From Psychroflexus aurantiacus (GTDB lineage Bacteria; Bacteroidota; Bacteroidia; Flavobacteriales; Flavobacteriaceae): a stretch of DNA of 64,000 nt. The DNA lies in the NCBI RefSeq assembly GCF_010820555.1, contig NZ_JAAIKD010000006.1, positions 23,296-87,295 of the forward strand, read 5' to 3'. Of this stretch, positions 14,533 through 23,432 are shown one piece after another (within the stretch, counting starts at the first letter, position 1; every line of letters begins with the position of its first letter). The notes under the pieces are model-generated. The model was not told where the DNA came from. It did no database searches and saw only the letters and a program-made list of their open reading frames with translations. The translations under genes were made by a program, and so were the position numbers.

Positions 14533-16836
14533 TTGAAAATAAACCATTTTTTAGGATTTCTGCCCTTTATACTAGCCTTGAATCTCTGTGCTCAATCTTC
14601 GATAAAAGGCGAGATAATCGACAGTTCAAATGCTGAAAAAATAGTTCCAAACGCTGTTCTGATCACAAATCAACAGCGTTATTTTTTTTCCGATAATCAG
14701 GGAAAATTTTCCATAGAACTCAGGAAAGGCGAAATAATTGACAAAGTTGTTTCCAGAGGGTATAAACCTTTGATGTCTTTTGATGCCTTTTCAGTTTTGA
14801 AAATGACTCCTGCAAAGGCTGATAATTTAGAAAGGGTAAGCAGGCATAAAATCGATTCGATAGTCAGGCATCAGGTGATTTCATCTCATTTCAGCTTTAA
14901 AAGCTTAAGCAGAACTTCAATATCCAATGCGGTACCCGATTTTATATTGAGGAAAGCCGCAGAGGTAAGACTGACCACTCAGGAAGGATTTCAGGAAAAC
15001 CTCAAAGCTGTCAGTGTGAATGGCCTGGAGGAAGTAGTGCCTAAGCTGGTCAATAAAGATGTTTATTCTTTCGACTGGTTTCAAAGCTACATCGAGATTT
15101 TTGATTATCGTTTTGTTTCACCATTCCATAGTTTAGATACGCCTCTTTATGAGTTTTATTCGCTTTATGAAACTCCTGAGGTTAAAATTCTAAGTTTCAG
15201 GCCCTTGAAGAAAGGCTTTTTAAGATCATTTCAGGGGCTTGTGATCATAGACAAATCCACTTCCAAATTCAAAAAACTGCAGGTTGTTTTAGATGGAGAG
15301 TTCAAATTGAATCTGGTTACGGATTATGATTCTGTCACAGGTTTGCCTAAAAAAACCGAGGCCTTTATTTATCCGGGGACAGGAGGAACAAAGCTTTCTT
15401 TCTTTGGCGGGGGTATGGCATTTGGAAGAATTCAGAAAAAAAATCCGGAAGGAAATGATGCTCAGCTTACCCACCAGCAGGTGTATTACGATGTTGTGAC
15501 TGGGGACAGCATTTCTCCATATCCTAAACCCTTTACAAAAATCTACGAACCCAAACCTGGCGAGATTCCTGAGGAGTACTGGTCCGACTTTGAATTTGCC
15601 TTTATCGCAGATCAAAAGGAAACCTCAGAGCAACTGGAAGCTTATATTCAGGAGGAGAATATTGGAAAAAAAGTAAATCGGATTTCTGCTTTCGACCAGG
15701 GCTATTATCCCATCAGCATTTTTGACGTAGATCTAACCCGATTGTTTAAGTTCAATAATTATGAAGGCTTACGCCTGGGAGCAGGTGTGATTACCAATGA
15801 ATCTTTTTCAGAACATTACCGCTTAGGGGGTTTTGCCGCCTATGGATTCAAAGATGAACGCTGGAAGTACGGCTTCAATGGGGGACTGCTTTTAAATCCG
15901 GATACCTCCACTTGGTTTAATGCCTTCTATGACAACGATATCGAGGAGGTGGGGATGAATAATTTCCTTACCGACCAGCGTGTGTATTCTTTGTTTGAGC
16001 CGCGACTTGTGAATATCACGTTCTTTTATAAATATGAAACCTACGGCTTGAGTCTGCAGCATAATTTTACGCCACAGCTGATGACTGAATTTAAAGTTGA
16101 CAAAAGCAGCATTTCACAAACCCAACAGTATGCATTTCTTAAGGATGGAATCTTATACGAGGATTACGATTTAACCACGGCCACATTCGGATTGAGATGG
16201 ACCCCTAATTATACCTATTCCAAAGTTGGTAAACGCGTGTATGTCAACGATAAATCCTCTCCTGAAATCTCAGCGCAGGTAAGTCAGAGTTTTGATGGGG
16301 TGATGGAAGGAGATTTCAGCTTTACCAAACTGAGCGCTAAAGTTGAATATGAAATTCCGCATAGCTGGGGGAGTCTCTCCAGCATAGAGCTGGGAGGCGA
16401 TATTGGCTTTGGAGACATTCCTTTAACCCATAGTTTTCATGCGTTTCCCAATAGCCCCAACAAACCGAATGTTCTCAGTAGGTTTTCAGTGGCTGGGGTA
16501 AAGAGTTTTGAGACGATGTTCTTCAACGAATTTTTCAGCACAAAACTGGCCACCCTGCATCTGAAACATAAGCTGGCCGCATTTCAGCTCTCAAATACGA
16601 TTCAACCGGAACTGATTTTTATTTCAAGACACGCTATTGGCGATTTTGATAATCCCGGGCAGCATCAGAATATTTCATTCAATAGCCTGTCTAAAGGCTA
16701 TAATGAAGCTGGATTTGAACTGAACAAACTGTTTTTTGGTTTTGGTTTGAGTTTCGCCTACAGGTATGGAGCTTACCACCTTCCTAAGCTTGAAGATAAT
16801 GTCTCGCTTAAATTTACTTTTTACTTAAAGCTTTAA
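14533..16836 (+). CDS. DUF5686 family outer-membrane protein with carboxypeptidase-like domain
   Basis: A 767-residue surface protein. A signal peptide (cut near LNLCAQ, residue 20) leads into a short CarboxypepD_reg-like beta domain (about 22-90), then a conserved middle region and a long C-terminal beta barrel ending in FTFYLKL. This is the DUF5686 pattern, common in Bacteroidota and often found near frr. Function is not known. The start is TTG at 14533: no ATG is available before the signal peptide. The same bases form a TACATTTG word resembling a -7 element, so whether the gene has its own promoter is unclear; the 31-base gap suggests cotranscription with frr. Confidence 0.8.
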   Translation: MKINHFLGFLPFILALNLCAQSSIKGEIIDSSNAEKIVPNAVLITNQQRYFFSDNQGKFSIELRKGEIIDKVVSRGYKPLMSFDAFSVLKMTPAKADNLERVSRHKIDSIVRHQVISSHFSFKSLSRTSISNAVPDFILRKAAEVRLTTQEGFQENLKAVSVNGLEEVVPKLVNKDVYSFDWFQSYIEIFDYRFVSPFHSLDTPLYEFYSLYETPEVKILSFRPLKKGFLRSFQGLVIIDKSTSKFKKLQVVLDGEFKLNLVTDYDSVTGLPKKTEAFIYPGTGGTKLSFFGGGMAFGRIQKKNPEGNDAQLTHQQVYYDVVTGDSISPYPKPFTKIYEPKPGEIPEEYWSDFEFAFIADQKETSEQLEAYIQEENIGKKVNRISAFDQGYYPISIFDVDLTRLFKFNNYEGLRLGAGVITNESFSEHYRLGGFAAYGFKDERWKYGFNGGLLLNPDTSTWFNAFYDNDIEEVGMNNFLTDQRVYSLFEPRLVNITFFYKYETYGLSLQHNFTPQLMTEFKVDKSSISQTQQYAFLKDGILYEDYDLTTATFGLRWTPNYTYSKVGKRVYVNDKSSPEISAQVSQSFDGVMEGDFSFTKLSAKVEYEIPHSWGSLSSIELGGDIGFGDIPLTHSFHAFPNSPNKPNVLSRFSVAGVKSFETMFFNEFFSTKLATLHLKHKLAAFQLSNTIQPELIFISRHAIGDFDNPGQHQNISFNSLSKGYNEAGFELNKLFFGFGLSFAYRYGAYHLPKLEDNVSLKFTFYLKL

Positions 16837-16840
16837 GATT

Positions 16841-16868
16841 AAAACCCCAAACAGGTTTTGATTTTTTT
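16841..16868 (+). terminator. Terminator-like hairpin after the DUF5686 gene
   Basis: AAAACC and GGTTTT flank a seven-base loop, then GA and seven T residues. The T-run directly abuts the promoter of the next gene. Confidence 0.55.
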
Positions 16869-16875
16869 ACATTTG
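16868..16875 (+). promoter_or_regulatory. -7 promoter element for the MMPL gene
   Basis: TACATTTG matches TAnnTTTG, 19 bases before the ATG at 16895. Confidence 0.5.
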
Positions 16876-16894
16876 CAAATTCATATCTTACGAC

Positions 16895-19291
16895 ATGCAA
16901 AAGGTTTTTAGCTTTGGTTTTTGGAATTTCATCGCCAGCAGAATTTTGAGAAACAGAATTGTAATCATTCTCATTCTTCTGGGAGTTACGGTTTTTCTGG
17001 CCTTCCAGTGGCAACACATGAAATTTTCTTATTCTGAAGCCAATATGCTTCCAGATGATGCGCCAATCAATCAGCAATACGCAGAGTTTGAAGAAAAGTT
17101 CGGATCTGATGGTAATGTGATTATGCTGGCCACAGACGATCCCGATTTATTTACCCCAGAAAACTTTAAGGCCTGGGCAAAGCTCGCCGATACCTTAGCT
17201 ACTTTTCCTGAAATAGAATCTGCTATTGGTATCCACAATTTGCAAAAACTTCAGAAACGCGAAGATCCCAAGCGTTTTGAGATGCAGCCAATTATAGAGA
17301 GTTATAGCCTTTCTGAAGCACAAATCTCAGCTTACGAAGAGTCCCTGTTTACGGATTATCCATTCTATGACGGACTTATTTACAATTCGGAAAACAGGAC
17401 TGTACAGACCGTTGCCTACATGAAGGATAGTGTTGTGAACGCTGAAGGTCGGAAGACCTTTATCCTGGACAAATTTATCCCCCTGATAGAATCCTTTAAG
17501 GAAGAGAATTCACTCGAGATTCATGTGTCAGGAATGCCTTACGTCCGAACCCTGAATTCTCAAAATATAGTGGATGAAATTCAATGGTTTGTGCTTTCGG
17601 CACTTCTGGTGACGTCCTTTATTTTTTTCTTTTTCTTCAGGTCTTTTCGCGCCACGCTTATCTCCATGCTTACGGTTATTATAGGGGTGATGTGGGCTTT
17701 TGGTTTTATCGGACTGCTCGGGTTTGAGATTACGGTCCTCACTGCACTCATTCCTCCATTGATTATCATTATTGGAATCCCCAACTGTATCTTTCTGATC
17801 AACAAATACCAGCATGAAATAAAAATGCATGGTAACCAGGCGAAATCTCTTCAGCGCGTTATTACCAAAATCGGGAATGCGACGCTGATGACCAATGTGA
17901 CGACAGCTTCAGGTTTCGCGACCTTTATATTTACCCAAAGTGAACTGCTCAAGGAGTTTGGTATTTTGGCGTCTATTAATATCATAGCCATTTTTATCCT
18001 GAGCTTACTCATCATTCCTATTATCTATAGTTATATGCCACGGCCACAGGATAAACACCTAAGGCATCTTGGCAAACAATGGATTGAAGGGTTTGTCGAA
18101 TGGATTGTAAAAATGGTGAAGCACCGAAGAGTCACTATTTACTTTACCTCTGTCGCCATTTTAGTCGTAAGTATTTTAGGTATTTACAATATTAAAGTCT
18201 CAGGGAGCCTGCTGGAAGACATGCCTCAGAGCGCCGATTTTTTTAAAGACATCAAATTTTTTGAAGATAAATTTGATGGCGTGCTCCCGCTGGAAATCAT
18301 GATCGACACCAAGCGAGAGCAGGGAGTGACCAAGCTGTCTACGCTTAAGAAAATGGATAATTTGAAGTCGGAAATTAACGACATTGAAGAACTTTCCCCG
18401 CCTTTGTCTGTCGTGAATCTGGCTAAATACGCCAAGCAGGCTTTTTATAATAACAACCCAAAATATTACCAGCTGCCCACCTCTCAGGAACAGACTTTTA
18501 TGTCTCCGTACATCAAAAGCATGGAGGATATGGAAGGCGGTTTTTCATCTTTTATAGATTCTACAGGTCAGTTCGCCAGGATGACCATGTTTATGAAGGA
18601 TGTGACTACCGAGGAGATCTCGAAAATCGAAGCTAAACTGCTTCCTGAAATCGAAAAGATATTTCCCGAGGATCGTTACGAAGTCACCCTGACCGGAAAG
18701 GCTTTGGTCTATCAAAAAGGCACTTATTACCTGGTGGACAACCTCATTATTTCCCTGACCCTGGCTATCGTGCTTATCGCATTGTTTATGGCCTGGATGT
18801 TTCGTTCATTCAGAATGATTCTGATTTCCCTTATCCCTAATTTATTACCGCTTATCATGACCGCGGGAATGATGGGCATTATTGGGGTTCCCATAAAACC
18901 TTCAACCATATTGGTTTTTAGCATTGCCTTTGGAATTAGCGTTGATGATACCATTCACTTTTTAGCCAAATACAGGCAGGAGCTGAAAGCCCGCCACTGG
19001 AAAATAAAACAGTCTGTTTATCCCGCCTTAAGGGAAACGACAGTGAGTATGTTTTATACCTCCATCGTTTTGTTTTTTGGTTTTTCGGTGTTTATGATTT
19101 CAAGCTTTGGCGGAACCGTCGCCCTTGGTGGACTGGTTTCAGCGACCTTATTGTTTGCGATGCTTGCTAATTTACTACTGCTGCCCTCTTTGCTGCTTTC
19201 TTTAGAACGCAGTATTGCTAACAAAAAAACCATGAAGGAGCCACAAATTCAAATTATAGATACGGACGATGATGAAGACGACAAGAACTAA
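16895..19291 (+). CDS. RND/MMPL-superfamily exporter
   Basis: A 798-residue inner-membrane protein with duplicated MMPL architecture: one TM helix (about 22-40), a large periplasmic domain, a bundle of five TM helices (about 228-375), a helix near 410, a second periplasmic domain, and a second five-helix bundle (about 610-770). FGISVDDTIHFLAKY is the conserved TM4-type motif carrying acidic residues thought to relay protons. Substrate unknown; lipids or hopanoids are typical of this single-component group. The C-terminus is acidic. It shares one base with the methylase gene (TAATG junction). Confidence 0.88.
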   Translation: MQKVFSFGFWNFIASRILRNRIVIILILLGVTVFLAFQWQHMKFSYSEANMLPDDAPINQQYAEFEEKFGSDGNVIMLATDDPDLFTPENFKAWAKLADTLATFPEIESAIGIHNLQKLQKREDPKRFEMQPIIESYSLSEAQISAYEESLFTDYPFYDGLIYNSENRTVQTVAYMKDSVVNAEGRKTFILDKFIPLIESFKEENSLEIHVSGMPYVRTLNSQNIVDEIQWFVLSALLVTSFIFFFFFRSFRATLISMLTVIIGVMWAFGFIGLLGFEITVLTALIPPLIIIIGIPNCIFLINKYQHEIKMHGNQAKSLQRVITKIGNATLMTNVTTASGFATFIFTQSELLKEFGILASINIIAIFILSLLIIPIIYSYMPRPQDKHLRHLGKQWIEGFVEWIVKMVKHRRVTIYFTSVAILVVSILGIYNIKVSGSLLEDMPQSADFFKDIKFFEDKFDGVLPLEIMIDTKREQGVTKLSTLKKMDNLKSEINDIEELSPPLSVVNLAKYAKQAFYNNNPKYYQLPTSQEQTFMSPYIKSMEDMEGGFSSFIDSTGQFARMTMFMKDVTTEEISKIEAKLLPEIEKIFPEDRYEVTLTGKALVYQKGTYYLVDNLIISLTLAIVLIALFMAWMFRSFRMILISLIPNLLPLIMTAGMMGIIGVPIKPSTILVFSIAFGISVDDTIHFLAKYRQELKARHWKIKQSVYPALRETTVSMFYTSIVLFFGFSVFMISSFGGTVALGGLVSATLLFAMLANLLLLPSLLLSLERSIANKKTMKEPQIQIIDTDDDEDDKN

Positions 19292-20016
19292 TGGGTGATC
19301 AGGTATTCCGTTTTAAAGCATTTGATCTAGAGCATTCCAAATCTGCCATGAAGATTGGGACCGATGCAGTATTGCTTGGCGCCTGGACCTCTGTAGATGA
19401 GAGAGTCAATTCCATTCTCGACGTTGGGGCAGGTACCGGTATACTGGCAATTCAGCTTGCTCAGCGGTCGTCTGCAGAAACCATAGACGCGGTAGAGATA
19501 GATCCCGACGCTTTTGAAGAATGTGTGACCAACTTTGAAAACAGCTCCTGGGGAGACCGCCTGTTTTGTTACCATGCCAGTTTTAATGAGTTTTATTCTG
19601 AAATGGAAGAGACCTATGATCTCATCATTTCGAATCCGCCCTTTTTTGGTGAGCAGCCTAAATTTGATGTGCAAAACACAGCCAGAGAAAAGGCCAGGTT
19701 TCAAAAGCACCTGAGCTTTGAAGATTTGCTGTTAGGGGTTTCCATACTTTTATCACAACAGGGTCACTTCAGTGTGGTTCTTCCCTTTTCAGAACAGGGG
19801 AAATTCATTTCAGTAGCTCGCGAATACCAGCTCTACCCCTCAGATATACTTGAGGTAAGAGGTCAGCCAGCTTCTCCGATCAAGCGAACTCTGATCAAAT
19901 TCAGAAGACATAAAACAGAATTCATTTCTCGAACTGAACTCATAATTGAACATTCGAGGCATGAATACACGCAGGAATACATCGATTTGGTAAAGGATTT
20001 CTATTTAAAAATGTGA
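19291..20016 (+). CDS. trmN6: tRNA1(Val) (adenine(37)-N6)-methyltransferase-like protein
   Basis: A 241-residue Rossmann methylase. ILDVGAGTGILAIQLA binds S-adenosylmethionine and LIISNPPFF is the NPPF catalytic motif of N6-adenine methylases. Size and the EQPKFDVQNTAREKARFQ segment fit the YfiC/TrmN6 group, which modifies A37 of tRNA1(Val). It is joined to the MMPL gene by a TAATG stop/start overlap, indicating coupled translation, although no functional link is obvious. Confidence 0.85.
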   Translation: MGDQVFRFKAFDLEHSKSAMKIGTDAVLLGAWTSVDERVNSILDVGAGTGILAIQLAQRSSAETIDAVEIDPDAFEECVTNFENSSWGDRLFCYHASFNEFYSEMEETYDLIISNPPFFGEQPKFDVQNTAREKARFQKHLSFEDLLLGVSILLSQQGHFSVVLPFSEQGKFISVAREYQLYPSDILEVRGQPASPIKRTLIKFRRHKTEFISRTELIIEHSRHEYTQEYIDLVKDFYLKM

Positions 20017-20076
20017 TTTTTTAAGATTTAGGTAAAATAATAACAAAGCTTCACAGATGTTCAGTTCTGTATTCGT

Positions 20077-20084
20077 TAAATTTG
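20077..20084 (+). promoter_or_regulatory. -7 promoter element for the acyl-CoA dehydrogenase gene
   Basis: TAAATTTG, 20 bases before the start at 20104. Confidence 0.5.
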
Positions 20085-20103
20085 TAAATAAGAACATTTA
20101 CTT

Positions 20104-21282
20104 ATGAAACAAGATACCTTTCAAGCCCCGGATTATTACAATATAGATGATATACTCAGCGAAGAACACCGAATGGTTCGCCAGGCGGCCAGAGATTGGG
20201 TGAAGCGTGACGTGAGTCCAATCATTGAAGACGCTGCCCAAAAGGCAGAATTCCCTAAATCAATTATTAGTGGTTTAGCCGGAATTGGTGCTTTTGGACC
20301 TTATATTCCTGAAGAATATGGCGGTGCAGGTTTAGATCAGATTTCTTACGGATTGATCATGCAGGAAATAGAACGCGGAGATAGTGGGGTTCGCTCCACA
20401 GCTTCGGTACAATCCTCTCTGGTCATGTTTCCCATTTATGCCTATGGGACCGAGGAGCAGCGCCAAAAGTTCTTGCCTAAACTGGCCACCGGAGAATTTA
20501 TGGGCTCGTTTGGACTAACAGAGCCCGACCACGGGTCGAACCCAAGCGGGATGACCACACATTTTGTGGATAAAGGCGATCACTATCTGCTCAACGGCGC
20601 CAAAATGTGGATTTCCAACTCCCCGTTTTGCGATGTGGCCGTGGTATGGGCCAAAAATGAGGAAGGAAGAATACACGGATTGATTGTGGAACGTGGGATG
20701 GAAGGCTTTTCGACTCCCGAAACCCATAACAAATGGTCGCTGAGAGCTTCTGCTACGGGAGAGCTTATTTTTCAGGACGTGAAAGTGCCAAAAGAAAACC
20801 TTTTACCAGGTAAAAGTGGACTTGGAGCACCTTTATCCTGTCTGGATTCTGCCCGTTACGGCATTGCCTGGGGAGCGATAGGCGCAGCGATGGATTGTTA
20901 CGATACGGCTTTGCGCTACTCCAAAGAACGGATTCAGTTTGGAAAGCCCATTGCCGGGTTTCAGCTTCAGCAAAAGAAACTGGCCGAAATGATAACCGAA
21001 ATCACCAAAGCCCAACTCCTGGCTCTGCGTTTGGGTCAGCTTAAAAATGAAGGTAAAGCGACTACTGCTCAAATTTCTATGGCCAAGCGTAACAACGTGG
21101 ACATGGCGATTACTATTGCCAGAGAAGCCAGACAAATCCTTGGAGGAATGGGAATCACAGGGGAATACAGCATCATGCGTCATATGATGAACCTGGAAAG
21201 TGTGATTACCTATGAAGGCACGCATGATATCCACTTGCTGATTACAGGATTGGATATTACCGGGATTTCAGCTTTTAAATAG
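20104..21282 (+). CDS. gcdH: Acyl-CoA dehydrogenase, glutaryl-CoA dehydrogenase type
   Basis: A FAD-dependent dehydrogenase of 392 residues. The family motifs are present: PEEYGGAGLDQISYG, FGLTEPDHGSNPSGM (flavin contact) and KMWISNSPFCDVAVVWA. The C-terminal YEGTHDIH has the catalytic base (Glu371). The sequence follows glutaryl-CoA dehydrogenase, which oxidises and decarboxylates glutaryl-CoA in lysine/tryptophan breakdown; other short-chain acyl-CoA dehydrogenases remain possible. It is monocistronic, with its own promoter and terminator. Confidence 0.88.
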   Translation: MKQDTFQAPDYYNIDDILSEEHRMVRQAARDWVKRDVSPIIEDAAQKAEFPKSIISGLAGIGAFGPYIPEEYGGAGLDQISYGLIMQEIERGDSGVRSTASVQSSLVMFPIYAYGTEEQRQKFLPKLATGEFMGSFGLTEPDHGSNPSGMTTHFVDKGDHYLLNGAKMWISNSPFCDVAVVWAKNEEGRIHGLIVERGMEGFSTPETHNKWSLRASATGELIFQDVKVPKENLLPGKSGLGAPLSCLDSARYGIAWGAIGAAMDCYDTALRYSKERIQFGKPIAGFQLQQKKLAEMITEITKAQLLALRLGQLKNEGKATTAQISMAKRNNVDMAITIAREARQILGGMGITGEYSIMRHMMNLESVITYEGTHDIHLLITGLDITGISAFK

Positions 21283-21314
21283 TAGTTAGCACATTCAAAA
21301 TTAACGTTTAAATA

Positions 21315-21356
21315 AAAGAGTCAGTAAAGTTTAATTTCCATTGACTCTTTATTTTT
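21315..21356 (+). terminator. Terminator after the acyl-CoA dehydrogenase gene
   Basis: AAAGAGTCA (21315-21323) and TGACTCTTT (21342-21350) form a nine-base-pair stem, followed by ATTTTT. It lies just before the DUF3050 start. Confidence 0.65.
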
Positions 21357-21372
21357 ACAAAAAAATGAAGCA

Positions 21373-22155
21373 ATGCAGGTAACGAAACTCAAGGAAAATT
21401 TAAAAGACTTAAGATCACAGCTTATAGACCATAAACTCTACAAAAGCGTGGAATCCCCACAGGATTTACAGATTTTCATGAAGCACCATGTGTTTGCGGT
21501 CTGGGATTTTATGTCATTGCTAAAATCCCTTCAAACGCAGTTGACCTGTACCACTTCACCCTGGATGCCTAAAGGGAACCCAAAGCACCGCTACCTGATC
21601 AATGAAATTGTTTTAGCTGAAGAAACCGATCTGAACTCTGAAGGCGAACGCCAGAGTCATTTCGAGATGTATCTCGATGCTATGAAAAGCGCAGAGGCTT
21701 CTACGGCGCAGGTGATGGATTTTGTCAGCCAGGTTCAGCATGGAACCGATATCTTTTTGGTGATTTCTGCCAGCGACCTGCCAGCAAGTGTCAAGGCCTT
21801 TTTAATCTTTACCTTCAATACCATACAACGTGGCAAAGCCCATGAAGTCGCCGCCTGTTTTACGTTTGGCAGAGAGGAGCTCATTCCCGACATGTTTACC
21901 TCTATCATCGGTGAGATCCAGAAAAATTTTCCTGAGAAGGATCTGAGTCTTTTCAAATACTACTTTGACAGGCATATCGAACTGGATGAAGATGAGCACG
22001 GGCCTATGGCTCTCGAATTGATCTCTGCTTTATGTGGTGATGACGAGCAGAAGTGGAAAGAAGTCGAGGTCTGTTCCAGAGAAGCTTTGGAAAAGCGACT
22101 TGGCCTCTGGGACGGGATAGTCAAAGAAATCGAGTATTACAAGGCGATTGCCTAG
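21373..22155 (+). CDS. DUF3050 protein, heme-oxygenase-like fold
   Basis: A 260-residue all-helical soluble protein that I recognise as DUF3050. Segments include FMKHHVFAVWDFMSLLK, INEIVLAEETDLNSEG, SHFEMYLDAM, RGKAHEVAACFTFGREE and LDEDEHGPMAL. The spaced Glu/His/Asp residues in these helices (the EETD, AHEVA and DEDEHG groups) look like a metal-binding set, consistent with the heme-oxygenase-like diiron oxidase superfamily. Function in this family is unassigned. ATG 21373 is chosen; another ATG eight bases earlier is out of frame. Confidence 0.8.
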   Translation: MQVTKLKENLKDLRSQLIDHKLYKSVESPQDLQIFMKHHVFAVWDFMSLLKSLQTQLTCTTSPWMPKGNPKHRYLINEIVLAEETDLNSEGERQSHFEMYLDAMKSAEASTAQVMDFVSQVQHGTDIFLVISASDLPASVKAFLIFTFNTIQRGKAHEVAACFTFGREELIPDMFTSIIGEIQKNFPEKDLSLFKYYFDRHIELDEDEHGPMALELISALCGDDEQKWKEVEVCSREALEKRLGLWDGIVKEIEYYKAIA

Positions 22156-22180
22156 GGTGTAGGACTGTTACACAAGAGCC

Positions 22181-22222
22181 TGCCTGACGGCAAAGGTTGG
22201 CGTGACGCTCGCGCCAGCATTG
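22181..22222. repeat. GC-rich palindromic island
   Basis: A short GC-rich patch with TGCC-TGAC-GGCA and TGGCG...CGCCA hairpins inside an otherwise AT-rich spacer. Its composition and nested palindromes resemble dispersed repeat fragments of flavobacterial genomes. No gene is evident. Confidence 0.4.
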
Positions 22223-22274
22223 GGGATTATAATTACCCTGACTTTTACCTTTAATTTATTCGAATAAATTATTT

Positions 22275-22309
22275 TGACTACTGACTACTGACTACTGACT
22301 ACTGACTAC
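22275..22309. repeat. Five tandem copies of the heptamer TGACTAC
   Basis: Five perfect seven-base units run to 22309. The last unit contains the stop codon (TAG on the minus strand, 22308..22306) of the ferredoxin gene. A related array of TCACTAC units ends the window at 63961-64000. Confidence 0.95.
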
Positions 22310-22635
22310 TCCTCGCTCGGAGCCAGTTCCACCTGAAGCCCTCCAAGATCTTCAGTAATGTGAATTTGGCAGCTCAATCTGCTGTTGTCCCTGACAAAAA
22401 ATGCTTCCGATAGCATAGCTTCCTCATCGTCTTCTTTTTCTGGAAGTTCGGTATCAGACTGGACATAACACTGGCAGGATGCACACATGGCCATACCTCC
22501 GCAAATCCCGATGCTTCCTTCCGGAGCGAGTTCGTAAGAGCGAATCACTTCCATCAGATTCATCGCCATATCTGTAGGAGCATCTACCTGATGTGAAGTG
22601 CCTTCTCTGTCTATAATTGTGATTTTTACATCCAT
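22306..22635 (-). CDS. 2Fe-2S ferredoxin, adrenodoxin type
   Basis: A 109-residue electron carrier. Cys45, Cys51, Cys54 (in GICGGMAMCASCQC) and Cys89 (in RLSCQI) give the CX5CX2C...C pattern of adrenodoxin-like ferredoxins, which often serve Fe-S assembly or P450s. The nearby FNR, NifU and Mrp genes on the same strand suggest an Fe-S or redox role. It has its own promoter (22666..22659). Its stop codon lies inside the heptamer repeat, so repeat change could alter the C-terminus. Confidence 0.92.
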   Translation of the reverse strand: MDVKITIIDREGTSHQVDAPTDMAMNLMEVIRSYELAPEGSIGICGGMAMCASCQCYVQSDTELPEKEDDEEAMLSEAFFVRDNSRLSCQIHITEDLGGLQVELAPSEE

Positions 22636-22658
22636 GACTTAAACTAAAATCTGAGATG

Positions 22659-22666
22659 CAAAACTA
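22659..22666 (-). promoter_or_regulatory. -7 promoter element for the ferredoxin gene
   Basis: Reads TAGTTTTG on the minus strand (TAnnTTTG), 24 bases before the start at 22635. Confidence 0.5.
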
Positions 22667-22802
22667 AAGAATTGATTCCTCATGTTTCCTTTAAATGGTA
22701 AAATTTCAGCGGGAATTTTTGTAAAGCCAGTCAGGCTCACTTTACAGGCAATCTTTTGATGTCTCAGGCAGTTGAACAAAAAAATTCGAACTTGTAATTC
22801 TG

Positions 22803-23336
22803 TTAGTTTTGCTCTTCTTCCATTTCTTTTTCAAACGTAGAAATACTCCGGTTTAAAGCTGTTTTCAGTTGAATAATTTCGGATTTCAACTCTTCCTTTT
22901 TTTCACCAGTGGCCTTTTTATAGTCCTCCAGTTTTTTATTTAGCTCAGCTTTTCTATCCGCTATGTTTTGCTTTTCGTCCTCAAACTGGTTCTGAAGGTC
23001 AGCACTTAGGGTATTGTAATTTTCTATGACGTCATTGGTGCTGGCCTCAATATCCTTTTCCATTTTTTCGATATTGTCGCTTAGGTTATCCCACTTTTCA
23101 GCAGTGTATGCTTTGGAGACCTGTATAACGTCCTCCATCTCTCTTTGGATGTCTTCAGAAGAAGTGTTACTATCTTTGTTTGAAGTATTGCAGGACCACA
23201 GAAGGGAGGTTAGAAGGACGGCTGCAGCTATTGAGTTCAGCGGATTCCTTCTTCTTATAAACGATTCTGATGTGGCTGTAGGGGTTTGTTTTGATGCCGG
23301 TTTATCTATGCAATGTTCCTGAGTGTTCATATTCAT
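22803..23336 (-). CDS. Coiled-coil lipoprotein of unknown function
   Basis: A 177-residue protein. A long polar N-terminal stretch (about 28 residues, ending FIRRRNPLN) precedes the hydrophobic core IAAAVLLTSLLWSC, whose Cys49 is a good lipobox. The rest is Lys/Glu-rich and predicted to be a helical coiled coil (about 60-177). I do not recognise a family. The N-region is unusually long for a lipoprotein signal, and no later Met is available before the hydrophobic core, so the start is uncertain. Located between the ferredoxin and FNR genes but probably separate. Confidence 0.65.
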   Translation of the reverse strand: MNMNTQEHCIDKPASKQTPTATSESFIRRRNPLNSIAAAVLLTSLLWSCNTSNKDSNTSSEDIQREMEDVIQVSKAYTAEKWDNLSDNIEKMEKDIEASTNDVIENYNTLSADLQNQFEDEKQNIADRKAELNKKLEDYKKATGEKKEELKSEIIQLKTALNRSISTFEKEMEEEQN

Positions 23337-23432
23337 GATTTTTATTTTAGAATTAAAATTTAAGTTAAGCCGAAAGGATCTAAAAAAAGTGGGTTGACTC
23401 TAAAAAATTCTAAATTCAAACCGGTGATATAT

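Noticed and set aside
22275..22309. CRISPR-like array
   Set aside because: Units are seven bases long, contiguous and without spacers; no cas genes are present.
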